Shown here in pieces: positions 34,525 to 46,440 of a stretch of 64,000 nt of DNA. Position 1 is the first letter of the stretch. Each line of letters starts with the position of its first letter. Origin of the DNA: Athripsodes cinereus (taxonomy: Eukaryota > Arthropoda > Insecta > Trichoptera > Leptoceridae); the NCBI GenBank assembly GCA_947579605.1, contig OX388305.1, forward strand, positions 23,201,542 to 23,265,541, written 5' to 3'. The translations under genes were made by a program, and so were the position numbers. The notes beneath the pieces were generated by a model, which did not search any database, was not told the origin of the DNA, and saw only the letters and a list, made by a program, of their open reading frames with translations.

Positions 34525-34850
34525 TTCTTCTTCTGTCAGGTTCCCCCAACGTTGGATATCAATCTGAAGAATGCTTCCCTGTCCCGGGATATTTGGACTA
34601 GTTCTCCCACCTGGGTTATTCCGGTCAATTGCCGCATATTATGCAGCCACGACAGCAGCCTTCTTTCCACCCCATGACGCCTCTCAATCTTGCCCTCTAT
34701 TATCAACTCCAAAAGCCGATATTGCCTTGCATAATGCGGCCCAAATATGAGACTTTACGAACCTTAATATTCGTCAGGAGCTTTCTATTTGTATGCGGTC
34801 TACGTAAGACTTCTGTATGGGGCACTAAGTCTGTCCACGGTATTCGAAGC
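34525..34850 (-). pseudogene. LINE polyprotein C-terminal remnant
   Basis: Minus-strand frames read VSYLGRIMQGN, then, after one frameshift, RLLELIIEGKIERRHGVERR, LLSWLHNMRQLTG, and GELVQISRDREAFFRLISNV before a stop. The terminus is an AGAAGAAGAAG tail. This is a LINE reverse transcriptase tail (Y-L-G-H/R-I-x-R, I-x-G-K-I-E-x-R-R, DRE-F motifs) broken by at least one indel. Confidence 0.75.
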
Positions 34851-34859
34851 AGTTTTTAA

Positions 34860-36540
34860 ATTTTGTATGATTTCATAATTATGTTATTTTTTGTATCTAT
34901 TGGATACTTTCGATTAGATTTTACTGCCATCAACCTACTCTACCTAAACATACCTAATAAGTTAATTGTTTAATACGAGGCTGCTAAGAGTATTTGTATC
35001 ACTTCAAACCTTGATACATTTGGTCTTATAGTGCATGTTATTATAGAGCATGGGAATTTTCAACAAATATAGTAGTAGGTACTTTTAAAATCTTTTTACT
35101 ACACTTACAATAAATAATAATACATATTTATGTCTTCAATGTAAATAAATTGAATGTTTCTTGAAATTTTTTAAATAAAGTACCCACATACCTATTGATA
35201 AAGAATAAAAAATACACTAAGCAATCATTCACTCGGTATTATCATTAGAATAACACATATTATTATGTATATATATATATCATTCTGTGAACATAGAAAA
35301 GGATATTTGTTCAGTTAAATAATAAGTACCTACATGGACATAAAAAAAAGATCGTGGTGAAGTTTTAGGCAGTGGTGTGTCTCGAAACGACGAAACGAGT
35401 TTTATTTTTATACGATGTACTTAAACTGAAAGCTTGTTGATGATTATATCAAGCGTCTATTATTTATTTGCATATCGATCCTGACAAACTTACATCACCT
35501 TTATTTTTCATTATCTCGATGTATTATTACAATTATTATGATAAAGAATAAAATAATTATTATGACAGAGCATTTTGAAAAAAATATCTCAAAATACTGA
35601 CTATTATATTGTAAATGTGAGAAGCAATCAAACTATCTATCCTTCTGCATAATATTAGCATCTTCTTCAAGTAATTGATTAACAAATTAATACAATACTA
35701 AAAGCAATGTTACAAAGTATCTGCTATCAGATCTTCTATACGAGATTGAACTTTTCATTTAATATTAAGTGATTTGTGCATCTTGAACCACAACAATTTG
35801 ATCATGTAAAGGATAGCAGTAAAGAAATAGAGGGATTTTTTAGGATATTATAAAGATGACGGGAGAGTACATCCAATATTGAATTGTGTGTGAAATTCAA
35901 GAGAGGCTTTTCTTCAACACTGGATTCACAAAAAATTGAATAAAGGTAAGAATAAGGGTTCTTTATAAATCCAGATGCGCCACTGCTATTAGTTGTCTAG
36001 AAATGTTTACCAAAGGTGTTGATAATAAACCATTGACTATAAAATATATTGTAATATATTATATTGATTCCCGTGTAAATACTGTAATACTGATAAATAA
36101 ATAAAACGATTGATAAAGAAATATAACATACCTAATATAATAATAAGTTAATTATGTAAATATGTATTATAATTCTAGTAGATAAAGGACTTCACGTTTG
36201 TTTTCTTTAAAAAAGAATTAACGCAGTATATAAAAGTGATAATAAGCGTTTTCGATACAAACATAAATAGGTTTTTAGTTACATATTTGAAATTGTGTAA
36301 GTATTAGAGTGCCCAAAGTCGTATTTTTTATATTGATTTTGAATAGAAGAGCTCTCAGTGACTTTTTATTCCTCCATATTTGGTTATCTTCTGGGATCGC
36401 ATTGGCCTTCAGCTGTAATGATCTTTGTGAGAATCGTCTTATTGTCAGTAAAAATAATAATAATGCCACAAATTTCACGATGTTTTTTGCAATTATTCAT
36501 GGAGTCGCTACTAGAGTTTATATATTATTTGGGTAAGTCA
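34860..36540. other. AT-rich intronic stretch
   Basis: I see no exon or clear repeat here. Reading frames at 36275-36684 overlap on both strands and show no domain. Confidence 0.5.
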
Positions 36541-36559
36541 ATAAAGGGCCTGTCCTACC

Positions 36560-36805
36560 CTATACACCAGCACAGCAAATTAATAAGTGGAGTAGCCAAC
36601 ATAACTGTATTGAATAAACATGCAAGTCGTCCTTTCCGTGCCAACGCAATACAAGATGGATGCCATACTTCATCACGGAGTTGAAAATGTTAAATATCTT
36701 ACATAGGATGTTCTACGAATATCCTCCTTGACGACCGACGACATGACGATCGAAAACTTGCAGAAAAAGGGGGAGACTTATTCTTTACCGGAGACTTTGC
36801 GGATC
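36560..36805 (+). mobile_element. Dispersed family A copy
   Basis: AATAAGTGGAGTAGCCAACA, AAACATGCAAGTCGTCCTTT, CCGTGCCAACGCAATACAAG, TGCCATACTTCATCACGGAG and CGAAAACTTGCAGAAAAAGG are in family order. It contains an extra CCTCCTTGACGACCGACGAC block. Confidence 0.7.
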
Positions 36806-37131
36806 AAATTTCTTATAGAAATATAAACCAATTGAAAGTTGAAAGACTGAATTATAGTCAGCCTAGTAGGGTGACCCTACTACGTATTAAAGTAGCCCGA
36901 AAAATTATATCGGTACCTTTATTTACAACGTATTATAATCATTCAGTCACACCTTTGTCAACTTTCATTCAAATATTATTATTATTACTTAAACAATATT
37001 GATATGTCATGATAAGAATTCTCCGAATCAGTTCTTTATTATATACAGGTAGGTATATCTTGATATCAAACCAATATCTTAGTTTGTAAAGTAATTTAAA
37101 TATTATATGTACCTATCTATATAGGTATATA

Positions 37132-37255
37132 TAATCACGACATATCTCTTAAGTAGGGTAGCCAGCAGATTATTTGAATCTATACACGCAAGTTGCCAAT
37201 AAAATGTCTAGACATTCAGGATGGGTAGCATACCTCATCAACTGCTTTATTTGTA
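37132..37255 (+). mobile_element. Dispersed family A, 5' part
   Basis: ATCACGACATATCTCTTAAG, GGTAGCCAGCAGATTATTTG, CAAGTTGCCAATAAAATG and GACATTCAGGATGGGTAGCA are in family order. It is truncated on the 3' side. Confidence 0.7.
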
Positions 37256-37719
37256 TCTTTTCAATAAAACAGAAAACGTTTAGAGGTAGTTGGCAACAAA
37301 ATGTATGGAAACTTATTCTTGAAAATTTGATGATCAATGTTCCTAATATGGTGAGATATGGATACATGTGATGTAAATAAGAAGCAAATATTTCTACCAA
37401 TATGAGAAATCGTGGCATTCTCATAAGTGGGGTAGCTAGCGAATTTATCGCTAACATACATAAATTTATAATATGTACATATTTATAACCCTTAATTGTT
37501 TGATTTGATAATAGCGTTCAAATTATTTGATTCGCTTCAATGACCTGGGGTAATCATGATCCCTTATCAACACAATGTATATAATAATATGTAATTAACC
37601 CTCCCTTATCTGTCACAACACATTATTTTAAATCTTTATGATTAGTTATATGCACATTCTTATATCCATAAATAGACATCAGTGGCGGCACTACATTTTT
37701 TTTGTTTCATTTCATTTTA

Positions 37720-37965
37720 CACTGAGAAAAATACTAACGAATCATTGTTACGTACTATCAGATTAGGACCAGAGATCGTACAAACGATTCATTAGTACGA
37801 ATCTATAATATTAACTCTTCGCAAACAAGTTATTGGTAAATTTACCAATGATTTGTTTGCGAAGAGTTAATATTATAGATCTATACCAATGAATCGTTTG
37901 TACGATCTCTGGTCCTAATCTGATAGTACCGTACCAATGATTCGTTTTGAGTATTTTTCTCAGTG
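37720..37965. mobile_element. Fold-back MITE M1, TA-flanked
   Basis: This is a 246-bp element that is one large inverted repeat. The left end CACTGAGAAAAATACTAACG is the reverse complement of the right end apart from a small gap. The arms stay complementary through GATTAGGACCAGAGATCGTA to the centre at TTGGTAAATTTACCAA. TA flanks both sides (37718-37719, 37966-37967), as for Tc1/mariner-type insertions. A relative lies at 55526-55801. No coding capacity. Confidence 0.92.
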
Positions 37966-37969
37966 TATC

Positions 37970-40725
37970 TGTTTATTGATTTCAAACAAATACAACTACA
38001 CAGCAATAATGACAACTACATATTTCCAATCAGTATGCTAGCTGGTATTAGGATAATATTCATAGTAGGTGTATAGTGAAAGTAATACAATGTTTTATTT
38101 TAAATCTATTTTAATACAACTCATGCAGTGTCCAACTTGATAAAGGTACGATATTTTTTGCATATGTTCACACTATCATAATGAATTTTAGTATTTTCTA
38201 TTTCACATTATCCAAGATTTATTTATCCCGGAAATATAAATTTAATATACCGGTTTACCACTATGTTCGTCCAAGATGTTGTTTTATCCAGCGTATGTTA
38301 TTCCAAACTGTCTATTGTAGTTAGGTCTAAGAAATTTGCAGACTTGCATAGTTAAGGTATGCGTTGGTATTTTGAAGGTGCGCAAAGTACGCTATCGTAC
38401 ATTTTTATATCTATGGAAACCACACCACTGCTAGACATTATATTAATATTATTTAATCATCTATATTATAAAATATTTTATGTTCGCTCGTGCTATGATC
38501 AATTTCATTTTTGTATAATATAATCCGAAAGGCATTGTGATTATTTAGATCATGTTTAACATAATGTAAAACGGATAAAAAAAGTATTAAAATTTATTGT
38601 TATTTCGTCGAAAGAGTAGACGAATAGAAGATGAAGTTTGTTTTTATTTTTTAAAGGTTTGAAATAAATAATTCTATTTTTAATTCACATCCATATCGTT
38701 GTTATCACTTGCAGGATAAACAAAAGACTGAAAATTATAAGAATCAAACCTTCTTGATAGATTCTAAATTATTCGAACGAATACCTATAAGAAAAGTTTC
38801 TATATTTGTGTTGGTGCACACGTAGTAGAATTCCGTAATTGAGTAAATTGTAATATGTAGTTATGTACTTCGATATGTTTTAGGTATTAAATTTAGATAT
38901 GCAGGTAGATTGCGAAATTGGGAACACGCTTTAAATATTTGATTTGAATTCAAGATGTTACCGAATTTGTGTCATTACTCGAAATTGGGTTTCTTTATAT
39001 TAGAAGAGGATAGAACACTTTCTTAAAACAATAACTTCATTCACTATTTTACCCCCATTGTTATTGGTAGTACCTTCTATTAACTTCAAATAATAATACA
39101 TGTTTTAGTTAGCGAACCCACAAATTAGCGAGGGCATATTCTAGGATGAGCCCTCTTTTATTGCGCTGTGCTTGTGAGATATCTAGTAGCACTTTGTAGA
39201 TAGGTACCTACGTATTAGAGATGAAATTTATATCCGATAATTAATCTCACCAAACCTTTGACGGATAGTAACAAAATATCCAGTCAAATACCGGTAAATA
39301 TTCGAACTGAAAAATGCTCATGAAATCAACATAGGTATTTTAAAATTATGAGAAATTAACTTCAAATATCGATTGGGAATAATACCTACAGCGATAAATC
39401 GAATTAAATAGATATTTATTGGGAATAATATAGGGGAACTATTAATTTATCTACTTTCTATTTTGAGAATATTGACAAGTTATTTGTTTGATCGTTTTAT
39501 TGACACATAAATACCTACATCTATTTGATCGTAAAATGCATTAATAGTAAAACACCTTCATGGGATGATTTATTGTAAGTAAACAAAGTTATGTTATCAA
39601 GTTATTTGTAAGATATTGTAATTGAGTGAACTTGGTCTTATTATACTGCATTGTAGTTATATATTATGATTGTTGATTATTCACAATATGAAGTTTTATT
39701 TTTTTATTTTTTATTAATTTCATATAATATAAAACATTAAATACAAATATACAGTTTGATTCTGTTACTAGTAACAAATGTATATTCATTTAAGGTATTC
39801 CACCCGGTACGAGTGATTTGTGATAACAAATGTATGTAGAATAATAAAAGATATTGGTAAGTTACGATTGGCTTGGATACCCATATCCAATTTGGAATCT
39901 GGCTAGTTATTCGGTATTCGGTTAAAATATTATCCGTTTCAAAACTAGTATCTAGTGATACAGGCATCCGACAGATATACAGTGAGGGAGTCGTCCAGAG
40001 AGTAACCCAACTAGTTACGCCAACCAACGCAACGAACGCCACAGCCTTATCACTAAAAGGGAGATGTTTAGAGCGTGTGTGGCAATGCGATAATAATATG
40101 AACTATCGTGATTTATAATATATAATACCTAATAATCATCCACAATGGGGGGTTCAACTGATTCAACTGCCACAATATCGTCTTTGTTCACCCCGTGTTA
40201 TATATAATATTGTTACAAATAATAATAATAACATTAACACAAGGGATGAAGGGTGAAGATGTTAGATATATTAGACACGGTTATGAAAAGTAGTTTTTAT
40301 TATTTTTCAGTACATACTAGCTTTAAAACCCTCTTTGTTTTGATAGAAGAAGCTATCGCAATGAAACTTAAAATATTTAAACAAATTAAATAGATTTTCG
40401 AACTTATTTGTGATGATTATAGTTAATTGCAATTCGTTTGAGTTAGGAAAAGATTTTTTTGAAGAATGCATTCAAATTAGTAAAAAAGATACATGGTTTA
40501 TTGGAAAATGTCGCAATATAACGATAAATTCGTTTTGTGTACATTGGATTATTAAGGTAATTATTATATTTTTTATTATCATTGTGTAATGGTTAGTATT
40601 CTAATATCTCACGAAAATAAATGTTATATCAGTAATGAATTAAATAAGTAATACGTTTTAAATTTAATTATACTATAGGTACAATTTTATAGAGAAATGA
40701 ATTTAAATTAAATGCAATCAATATA
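37970..40725. other. AT-rich intronic stretch
   Basis: Nothing recognisable. The 101-codon minus frame at 39737-40042 and its plus-strand partner overlap and lack domains. Confidence 0.5.
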
Positions 40726-40727
40726 TT

Positions 40728-40785
40728 ATAGAGGGCGAGTTTATTACAAAGGCGCGATCTCTGCTAACTTCCTCATTTTTAGTCG
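40728..40785 (-). mobile_element. Family D fragment
   Basis: TATAGAGGGCGAGTTTATTA, then AAAGGCGCGATCTCTGCTAA, is the minus-strand core of family D. Confidence 0.65.
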
Positions 40786-41390
40786 AGAATACGTTGAATG
40801 GGTGGAAGTTCTCATAGAAAATATCATCATATTCCATGATATTTGTCTAAAAGATATGTTTATAGCATAATTATTAGAACATAGGTACTTTACACGAACG
40901 GACTAAAATATTTATGATGGTATTATTTTCTAGTATTACATAGGGTTGAGGGGGCTGTTATCATTATCAGATATGATTTGTAAGTGTGTCAAATAAATGC
41001 GAATTAGTCACTATTGTCTTGTCATTGTCTTTATATTGTTAAATCTGTTTGTGAAAGTCAATAATCAAATATAAATATACTATTTCTATGGAATATGAAA
41101 ATAGTTATGATTGGAGGAAAAATATAAGCACATGTTAAGATTGTTTGTAAAAGTATTTGTCATTATAGATTAAGAGAGAATACCTGTCATGAATCTGGAA
41201 TTCGCGTGTTGAGAGATTTTGTGAAGATTTCGTTTTAAGAAATTTGTTATGTCGGATATACATATGTAGGTATAATTAATTTTAGTGTAGTACCTTAAAA
41301 TGTGCGAGAACTAAACTACATATAGCGCTACCTTAATTGCAGAACTAGCCTAAGTGTTTTAGGGTGATTTTTCAAAGGAACAGTTTAAAG

Positions 41391-41699
41391 CATGGGTGGC
41401 CAACCTTTTCAGCAGCCGGGACAAATTTCAAAATGAGATTTCCTAGCGGGCCGCACAACAATATACTCACCATAAAATTTTAGCCCCTCCCCTCCTCCCC
41501 GGCGCCAAATTTTCAAAATGGTATAGGAATTTAAAATATCAAAACTCTTAGGTTTTCTTTAAAAATATTTTCTCGAAATACCTCTTTCAAAAAAGTAGCG
41601 GGTACTTGTACCGACTATTACTAAAAAAAGTGTGCAATATGCTTCGCGGGCCGCACGTAGACACCCAACGGGCCGCATGCGGCTGGTTGGCCACCCTTG
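41391..41699. mobile_element. hAT-type MITE with perfect 8-bp duplication
   Basis: A 309-bp element. The ends CATGGGTGGCCAACC and GGTTGGCCACCCTTG are inverted copies with one mismatch. GTTTAAAG flanks it on both sides (41383-41390 and 41700-41707), the 8-bp duplication expected of hAT transposases. The GGGCCGC-rich subterminal blocks (AGCGGGCCGCAC, GCGGGCCGCACG, CGGGCCGCATGCGG) stand out from the AT-rich surroundings. It encodes no transposase and would need one in trans. Confidence 0.95.
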
Positions 41700-42027
41700 G
41701 TTTAAAGCTTTGTTTTTGTAATAAAAAATAATATCTAAAATATTTAATTCTGACATGCATTATTATTAAGGGATCTAATAACTCTCATTCATTGATTCAT
41801 CTCGTATCTATTATCATCATTTCTTATTTCTTAATACTTAACTCAGTTTGACCAAAATTTTAACTTAGCCCAGTTCTGTATTAAGATAGCGGTTGATATT
41901 ATTTTTAATTATAAGGAATTAGTTAATTATGTACTACACCACTTAAATTTTTTAAAAACACTTATTAAAAATGTTTCATGATTACCACATGGTTAGTGCC
42001 AACAAAATCAAACAAATAGATATTATT

Positions 42028-42085
42028 ATTTGGATGACTAATTAAGCGCCGTTTTGTGAAAAAATTCCACCTCAAGAACGCTCTT
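42028..42085 (+). repeat. Family E fragment
   Basis: TTGGATGACTAATTAAGCGC followed by CGTTTTGTG and CCACCTCAAGAACGC is a diverged relative of 48050-48115. Confidence 0.45.
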
Positions 42086-42920
42086 TACCGTTATTTGTTA
42101 GGTATTTACTAAAACAAAATAATTTTTAATTATTTTTAGTCTCATTGTCTACTGATTTATGGGGTTCAAAATGATAGTACCTATTCGAATTGTATGGGAA
42201 AGGCGATTTATTATTTAGGTTATGCAGTATTGCAAGTATAAACAATTATTTCAATTAATTTATTATTTTGTTAGAGTTCAAGAAAATTAGAAATGTTATA
42301 ATTGTAAAATAATTCCATAGTCCATATGCAGCCCGAATATGCCTATCTAATTTAATTTAAAATATTTCATAAAAATATTATATTTAAATATAGATTTGAA
42401 ATAGGATTTTCTTTAAATAAATTCTGTGGCAAATTAAAAATAAGAAGCATTTGCCAAAGCCATTTAGGTTTTCATAGAGCTTGCGTGGAAAATATTCCAT
42501 TTAGAGTACCTATAGAGTAAACCCTCAAATATTTTGAGCTTTGGGATTTTCTTTTTTTCTCAAACTACTGGCGGCAAACAGTTTGTTTACATACATACAT
42601 ATAGACATGCATCACAAATTATTTATTATTACATTTCGAATTTGATATATTAATCGAAACGAAAGGTAAATCTTAAACTAAATATAATCAAATCTATTAT
42701 ACACGTACACGAAGTTCAGTTTATTGACTTTTTGCAATCAGCTGATTAGAATGTGGTAGGTATTTCCAAGAAGTAACACGATGTTACACGGACAAAATAA
42801 TAAAATTGAAGAAAATGGTTTGTTTTGAATCGCTTAATGTGCGATTTAATTAAATAATGTGTTTTTATAATCATATTGATACTAAGTGCACAAATTTAAG
42901 TAAATTAAATAATTATTTAC

Positions 42921-43138
42921 CTCAATCTTTTTGCTTCATCAATGAAGGGTCGTTTTTCCATTTCAGTGAGCAGCTTCCATTCCGCTCCCAGTCGTTTTGA
43001 TATTTCTGAATTGTGCATCTTTGGATTGTCTTGTGCCATCTTCCGTCTTTGTCCTCTAGACCACACCATGAAGGCATTCATTGGCCTTTTAATGTGCTCC
43101 TGATGAGATGATATCTTCCCCGACACTGACATGTTCAT
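42921..43138 (-). CDS. Sox21-like: SoxB2 (Sox21-type) transcription factor, coding exon 1
   Basis: The exon gives residues 1-72 plus two bases of codon 73. [20 protein letters not shown] begins the HMG box at residue 15. It continues [20 protein letters not shown] and FIDEAKRL, a near-invariant SoxB sequence. The factor would bind the minor groove at ACAAT-type sites, bend DNA, and (as a SoxB2 member) act in neural and gut-progenitor contexts. I chose ATG 43136-43138 (MNMSVSGK). It has A at -3 and is the first ATG after a possible acceptor TTTGATTCAG/G near 43166-43175. The next ATG, two codons on, is also possible. The upstream open codons begin with TTG and are not convincing. The donor is AG/GTAAAT at 42920. 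Confidence 0.95.
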
Positions 43139-43429
43139 TGTATTACCAATTTTGAAAATTTTCGATACCTGAATCAAACGCGAACTAATAATACTCTAAT
43201 TTAAGTAAGTACATTTAATATGTTTTGTTAAATTAATGCCATTTTAATAACATAATCATTCTTAAAATTCATAATTATTCTAGTAATAATTACTATTTAG
43301 CTATTGAAATATGTAATTTTACTAAAAATATTATTTTATGGCAGACTCGAATGTTTTCATTTTTTTTCAGATTTGTTTTGAGATGAGTTTTATTGAAATA
43401 TTAATTTAATGTAAATGAATTGCGTAAAA

Positions 43430-43720
43430 ATATTGTTTTGTTTTTCCCGTTTAGTTTCAGACGACCCCCAACCGTGTCGAGGGATAGATTGAATTTGACT
43501 GAGCTTATTTTCCCGATTCCCAACTGTCAAGTTAGCGCTTTCAGCCAATAGGGTAGTGGTGAGGGCGGACACTGTTATCTTATTGGTTCATATAACAACA
43601 TGGCGGTTTGGCAACAGGTGGCGGGAAGTGTCCGGTTAATGACAATAATTGAGTTTGGTTTTTCCGGTCTTTACTTCCGGCCGGACGTTAGGAATAAACT
43701 GTGGACACTCAAGACGGACG
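43430..43720 (-). promoter_or_regulatory. Candidate Sox promoter / 5' region
   Basis: A GC-richer block 300-580 bp upstream of the Sox ATG carries promoter-type words. There are two CCAAT boxes in opposite orientation (43545-43549 plus; 43582-43586 minus), a YY1-like CCGCCATGTTG on the minus strand (43596-43606), an ETS-like CCGGAAGT on the minus strand (43673-43680), an E2F-like TTCCCGCC on the minus strand (about 43619-43626) and an E-box CACCTG nearby. No TATA box is obvious. A 5' UTR exon may end here, with an intron to the acceptor near 43166. It could also drive something on the plus strand. Confidence 0.55.
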
Positions 43721-43724
43721 CTAG

Positions 43725-44300
43725 ATAATTTTTACTCAATTGATTATTAATTAACCGCTTCAATTAATAGACTTTCATTTGTTAACTGATTGACAAACTG
43801 TTTGGGTTATATCATTACTTACTTTGACTTAATTACTACCTCTTCCAGAAATCTTTATTCTCTATCTATCAATTATTAATGAAGATACTTTAATAAAAAA
43901 AATCATATTTAGTACTAATTCAAGTAATCTAACACTTTCTCCCAAATGAGCCGAGTCCTTATACTACATAACAGTGTTAACAAAACAATATAAAATAAAA
44001 ATACTAAATAAAACAATACAAAAATTAAAATACTATGTAGGACAATATATTATAATCATAATTTCCTAAAACCAGTAGTATATTTATGTAGGTACCTTTT
44101 TAGTAATTACATTATGTTTTAATGTAAATAATGACAAAAAACTTTGTAGAGTTTTACTATCCTACTTTTACTCAGTGACCAGGTTTCGACATGTTAGGTC
44201 TATGTCAAAAAAACTAAGTTTTTTTTTACTATTATTTACCTACATTAAATTATGGAGTTCTACAAAATAAGCAGTAATAAAATGCACTACATATGTTTTG
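43725..44300. other. AT-rich stretch upstream of Sox
   Basis: No exon or recognisable repeat is seen between the promoter-like block and the family D copy. Confidence 0.5.
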
Positions 44301-44304
44301 TTTT

Positions 44305-44436
44305 GGGTTAGTTAGAAGAGATCGCGCCTTTGCGATAAACTCGCCCTCTGGATACCTATTGATTGTATCTAACTTGAATCCTTACCTTTTATGTAATTGT
44401 TTGAAATCAATGTAGGTACAGTAAAGAATAAATAAA
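44305..44436 (+). mobile_element. Dispersed family D copy
   Basis: GGGTTAGTTAGAAGAGATCG, CGCCTTTGCGATAAACTCGC, CCTCTGG, then GTAAAGAATAAATAAATATA at the end. This plus-oriented copy shows the family's natural 3' tail. Confidence 0.75.
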
Positions 44437-44439
44437 TAT

Positions 44440-45570
44440 ATGAAAATATCACTTACAATTTTTTGCCTATATAGTCAATGTTTTTTTTTCATTTGAATAC
44501 TTAGGTTTATTTTTTTGTAATAAAGGTACCTACCTACCTAGATGCAAACAAATAGTTCTTATAATAATTTTGAACCCTCTACATTAGCTAATAGTAACAA
44601 AAAGGTTAATTAAAAACTGTACATATTTTGGTTTGGTCCATAAAATAGAATTTCGGTATTCGAACCTCTCAGCTGATCTTATTTTTTCATGACTATCCCG
44701 TGTGAGTGTCTATTTACTACTATTTAGGTTGTTATAAAAAATACAGATTCGTCTCAATGTTTGAAAGATGTAAAAAAGTAAAAGACACATGATGAAACAC
44801 ATTTATTATTATAAATATTGAGAAGTTCTTTAGCGGTAGATATCTAGTTATTGATCAAAAATAAAAAGTCACAAATGACTCATACTAAAGATACCGATTT
44901 TATATCCCTGTATACATGATCCATCATGCCTCCTTCCGGAAATGAAGTAGGTACCCTTCGGCCTCATTGCATAAGACTTAAACGCTTAATAAATAAAATA
45001 GGATAAGTCACATGAGTATAATAATTATTAATATATTTGTATTCTAAATGTATGTATTATGTATGTGCATATATTAATATAAATAATACCTACCCCACGA
45101 TATAAGGGATGAACACTTGGGGGAGGCTTTGTCCGGTTAGGCATTAGTGACCCATTCATACAGTCGATGTTACTAGACAAAGGAGTGCTTGTTATGTAAA
45201 TTATTTCAACTGTTGCCCTCCCAATGTTTAGTATAGATACATACCTAAATATATACGCTACCTTATTCTATATACTCTCCTTAGTACTGGAAAGACAAAT
45301 TAGAGATAATGTAATCTACCACTTAAACGCCTTTGTTTTGAATCATTTACTTATTTATCCGTCTATAAGAAGTGAGAAATCTCTTAGGTGTATATTTATT
45401 TTGTGAATTCGGAATAGAAATAAACAAGATCTTTCGCTTTTTACTATGGAATTTTTCAGTGTCTGGTAGTGTATCCAGTAACTCAGCAAAAGCAGGGTAG
45501 CAATACTAATTGATATTATTGAGATTCAGTAGGTAATTTTATATTTTTTTTTATATAATAAGACATTTAA
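44440..45570. other. AT-rich noncoding stretch
   Basis: Nothing recognisable. The frame at 45224-45406 is AT-driven. Confidence 0.5.
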
Positions 45571-45571
45571 A

Positions 45572-45838
45572 CTGTTTATACTGTGGAGTAGCCGGTAAAC
45601 AATCGGTCTCCCGCTCTTCTCCGTAAGTTATCGAGTGTCTTGTAAAAGGCATGTGTTCGAAAAAATTAAAAAAAAATTAATGTTAAATTCAGTGATGAGG
45701 TTTGCCGCCCATCCTGAATGTCTTGATTTCTTATTGGCACGGAGAGGGCGGCTTGCATGTTTATTACATACAGCTGATCTGCTAGCTACCCCACTTGTGG
45801 GATATGCCGTGACGGTATAGTAGTAGAAGTATAGATTC
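45572..45838 (-). mobile_element. Dispersed family A, well-preserved copy
   Basis: On the minus strand, from 45838: ACCGTCACGGCATATCCCAC, GGGGTAGCTAGCAGATCAGC, CCGCCCTCTCCGTGCCAATA, GACATTCAGGATGGGCGGCA, and a frame giving TLDNLRRRAGDRLFTG near the end. Compared with 10118-10400, differences in that coding-like stretch often fall at third codon positions. This suggests the parent element used it as protein. Confidence 0.8.
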
Positions 45839-46249
45839 AGTAAGTATATAAATTGGCTACCCGCGTTGACCTTCGCTCATTATCCTCACTTTATTTTAGA
45901 TACACAGTTAGGTACTCTGCCAGTTAACTAATATACTCTCACGTGTGACAAATTTTGTGTTCGTACATTGTATTAGGGACTATAATATTTAATATATTGT
46001 TTTTGCATTATTAAGTCCGTATTTTTATAATCAAGAACCTACTTTGTAAACAAGGCACAGTTGCAAGTGTCGAATGAACGGTAGAGGAACAGTATACAAG
46101 ATTACCAATATCCGAGATCTACCCGGCATATTCGAAAACTCAAAAATTATTGATTGCATTGTATAATTACTTATAATTAAATTTAGTATTAGGTAACTGT
46201 TCACATTTAGTATTAATTACACATTGTCAACATAGTATCACACATTATT

Positions 46250-46347
46250 TTGGTTAGCTGGAAGATATTGCCTCCAGGCAATAAGCTCGCCAATTGCTCA
46301 TGATTTTTTTTTCTGATCAATAAAGTGTTCTTATTATTATTATTTGG
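46250..46347 (+). mobile_element. Dispersed family D copy
   Basis: TTGGTTAGCTGGAAGATATT, CAATAAGCTCGCC, then GATCAATAAAGTGTTC and an ATT repeat tail. Typical LINE 3' terminus. Confidence 0.7.
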
Positions 46348-46440
46348 AGCAATTTTTTGAAAATGCATTTTGATTATATATGTTAAATTTCGATTTATAT
46401 CTACCCGAAAAGCCTCTGAGTCTGGGAAAGAATATTCTTA

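Larger units (their letters stand above)
24890..42920 (-). other. Sox intron, 18,031 bp, phase 2, GT-AG
   Basis: The donor AG/GTAAATAATT (42920 downward) and the acceptor TTTTTACAG/A (24890) join so that AG plus A makes an Arg codon. The HMG box then reads without a gap. The intron falls inside the HMG box. As I recall, fly Sox21a and Sox21b share an intron in the box while Dichaete and SoxNeuro lack it. It is filled with mobile elements listed separately, including a BEL/Pao element in antisense orientation. Confidence 0.9.

Noticed and set aside
43139..43177. Upstream extension of the Sox N terminus ([12 protein letters not shown])
   Set aside because: It begins at TTG and sits just after a possible acceptor. 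The first ATG with good context is at 43138. It would be coding only if an upstream coding exon exists.
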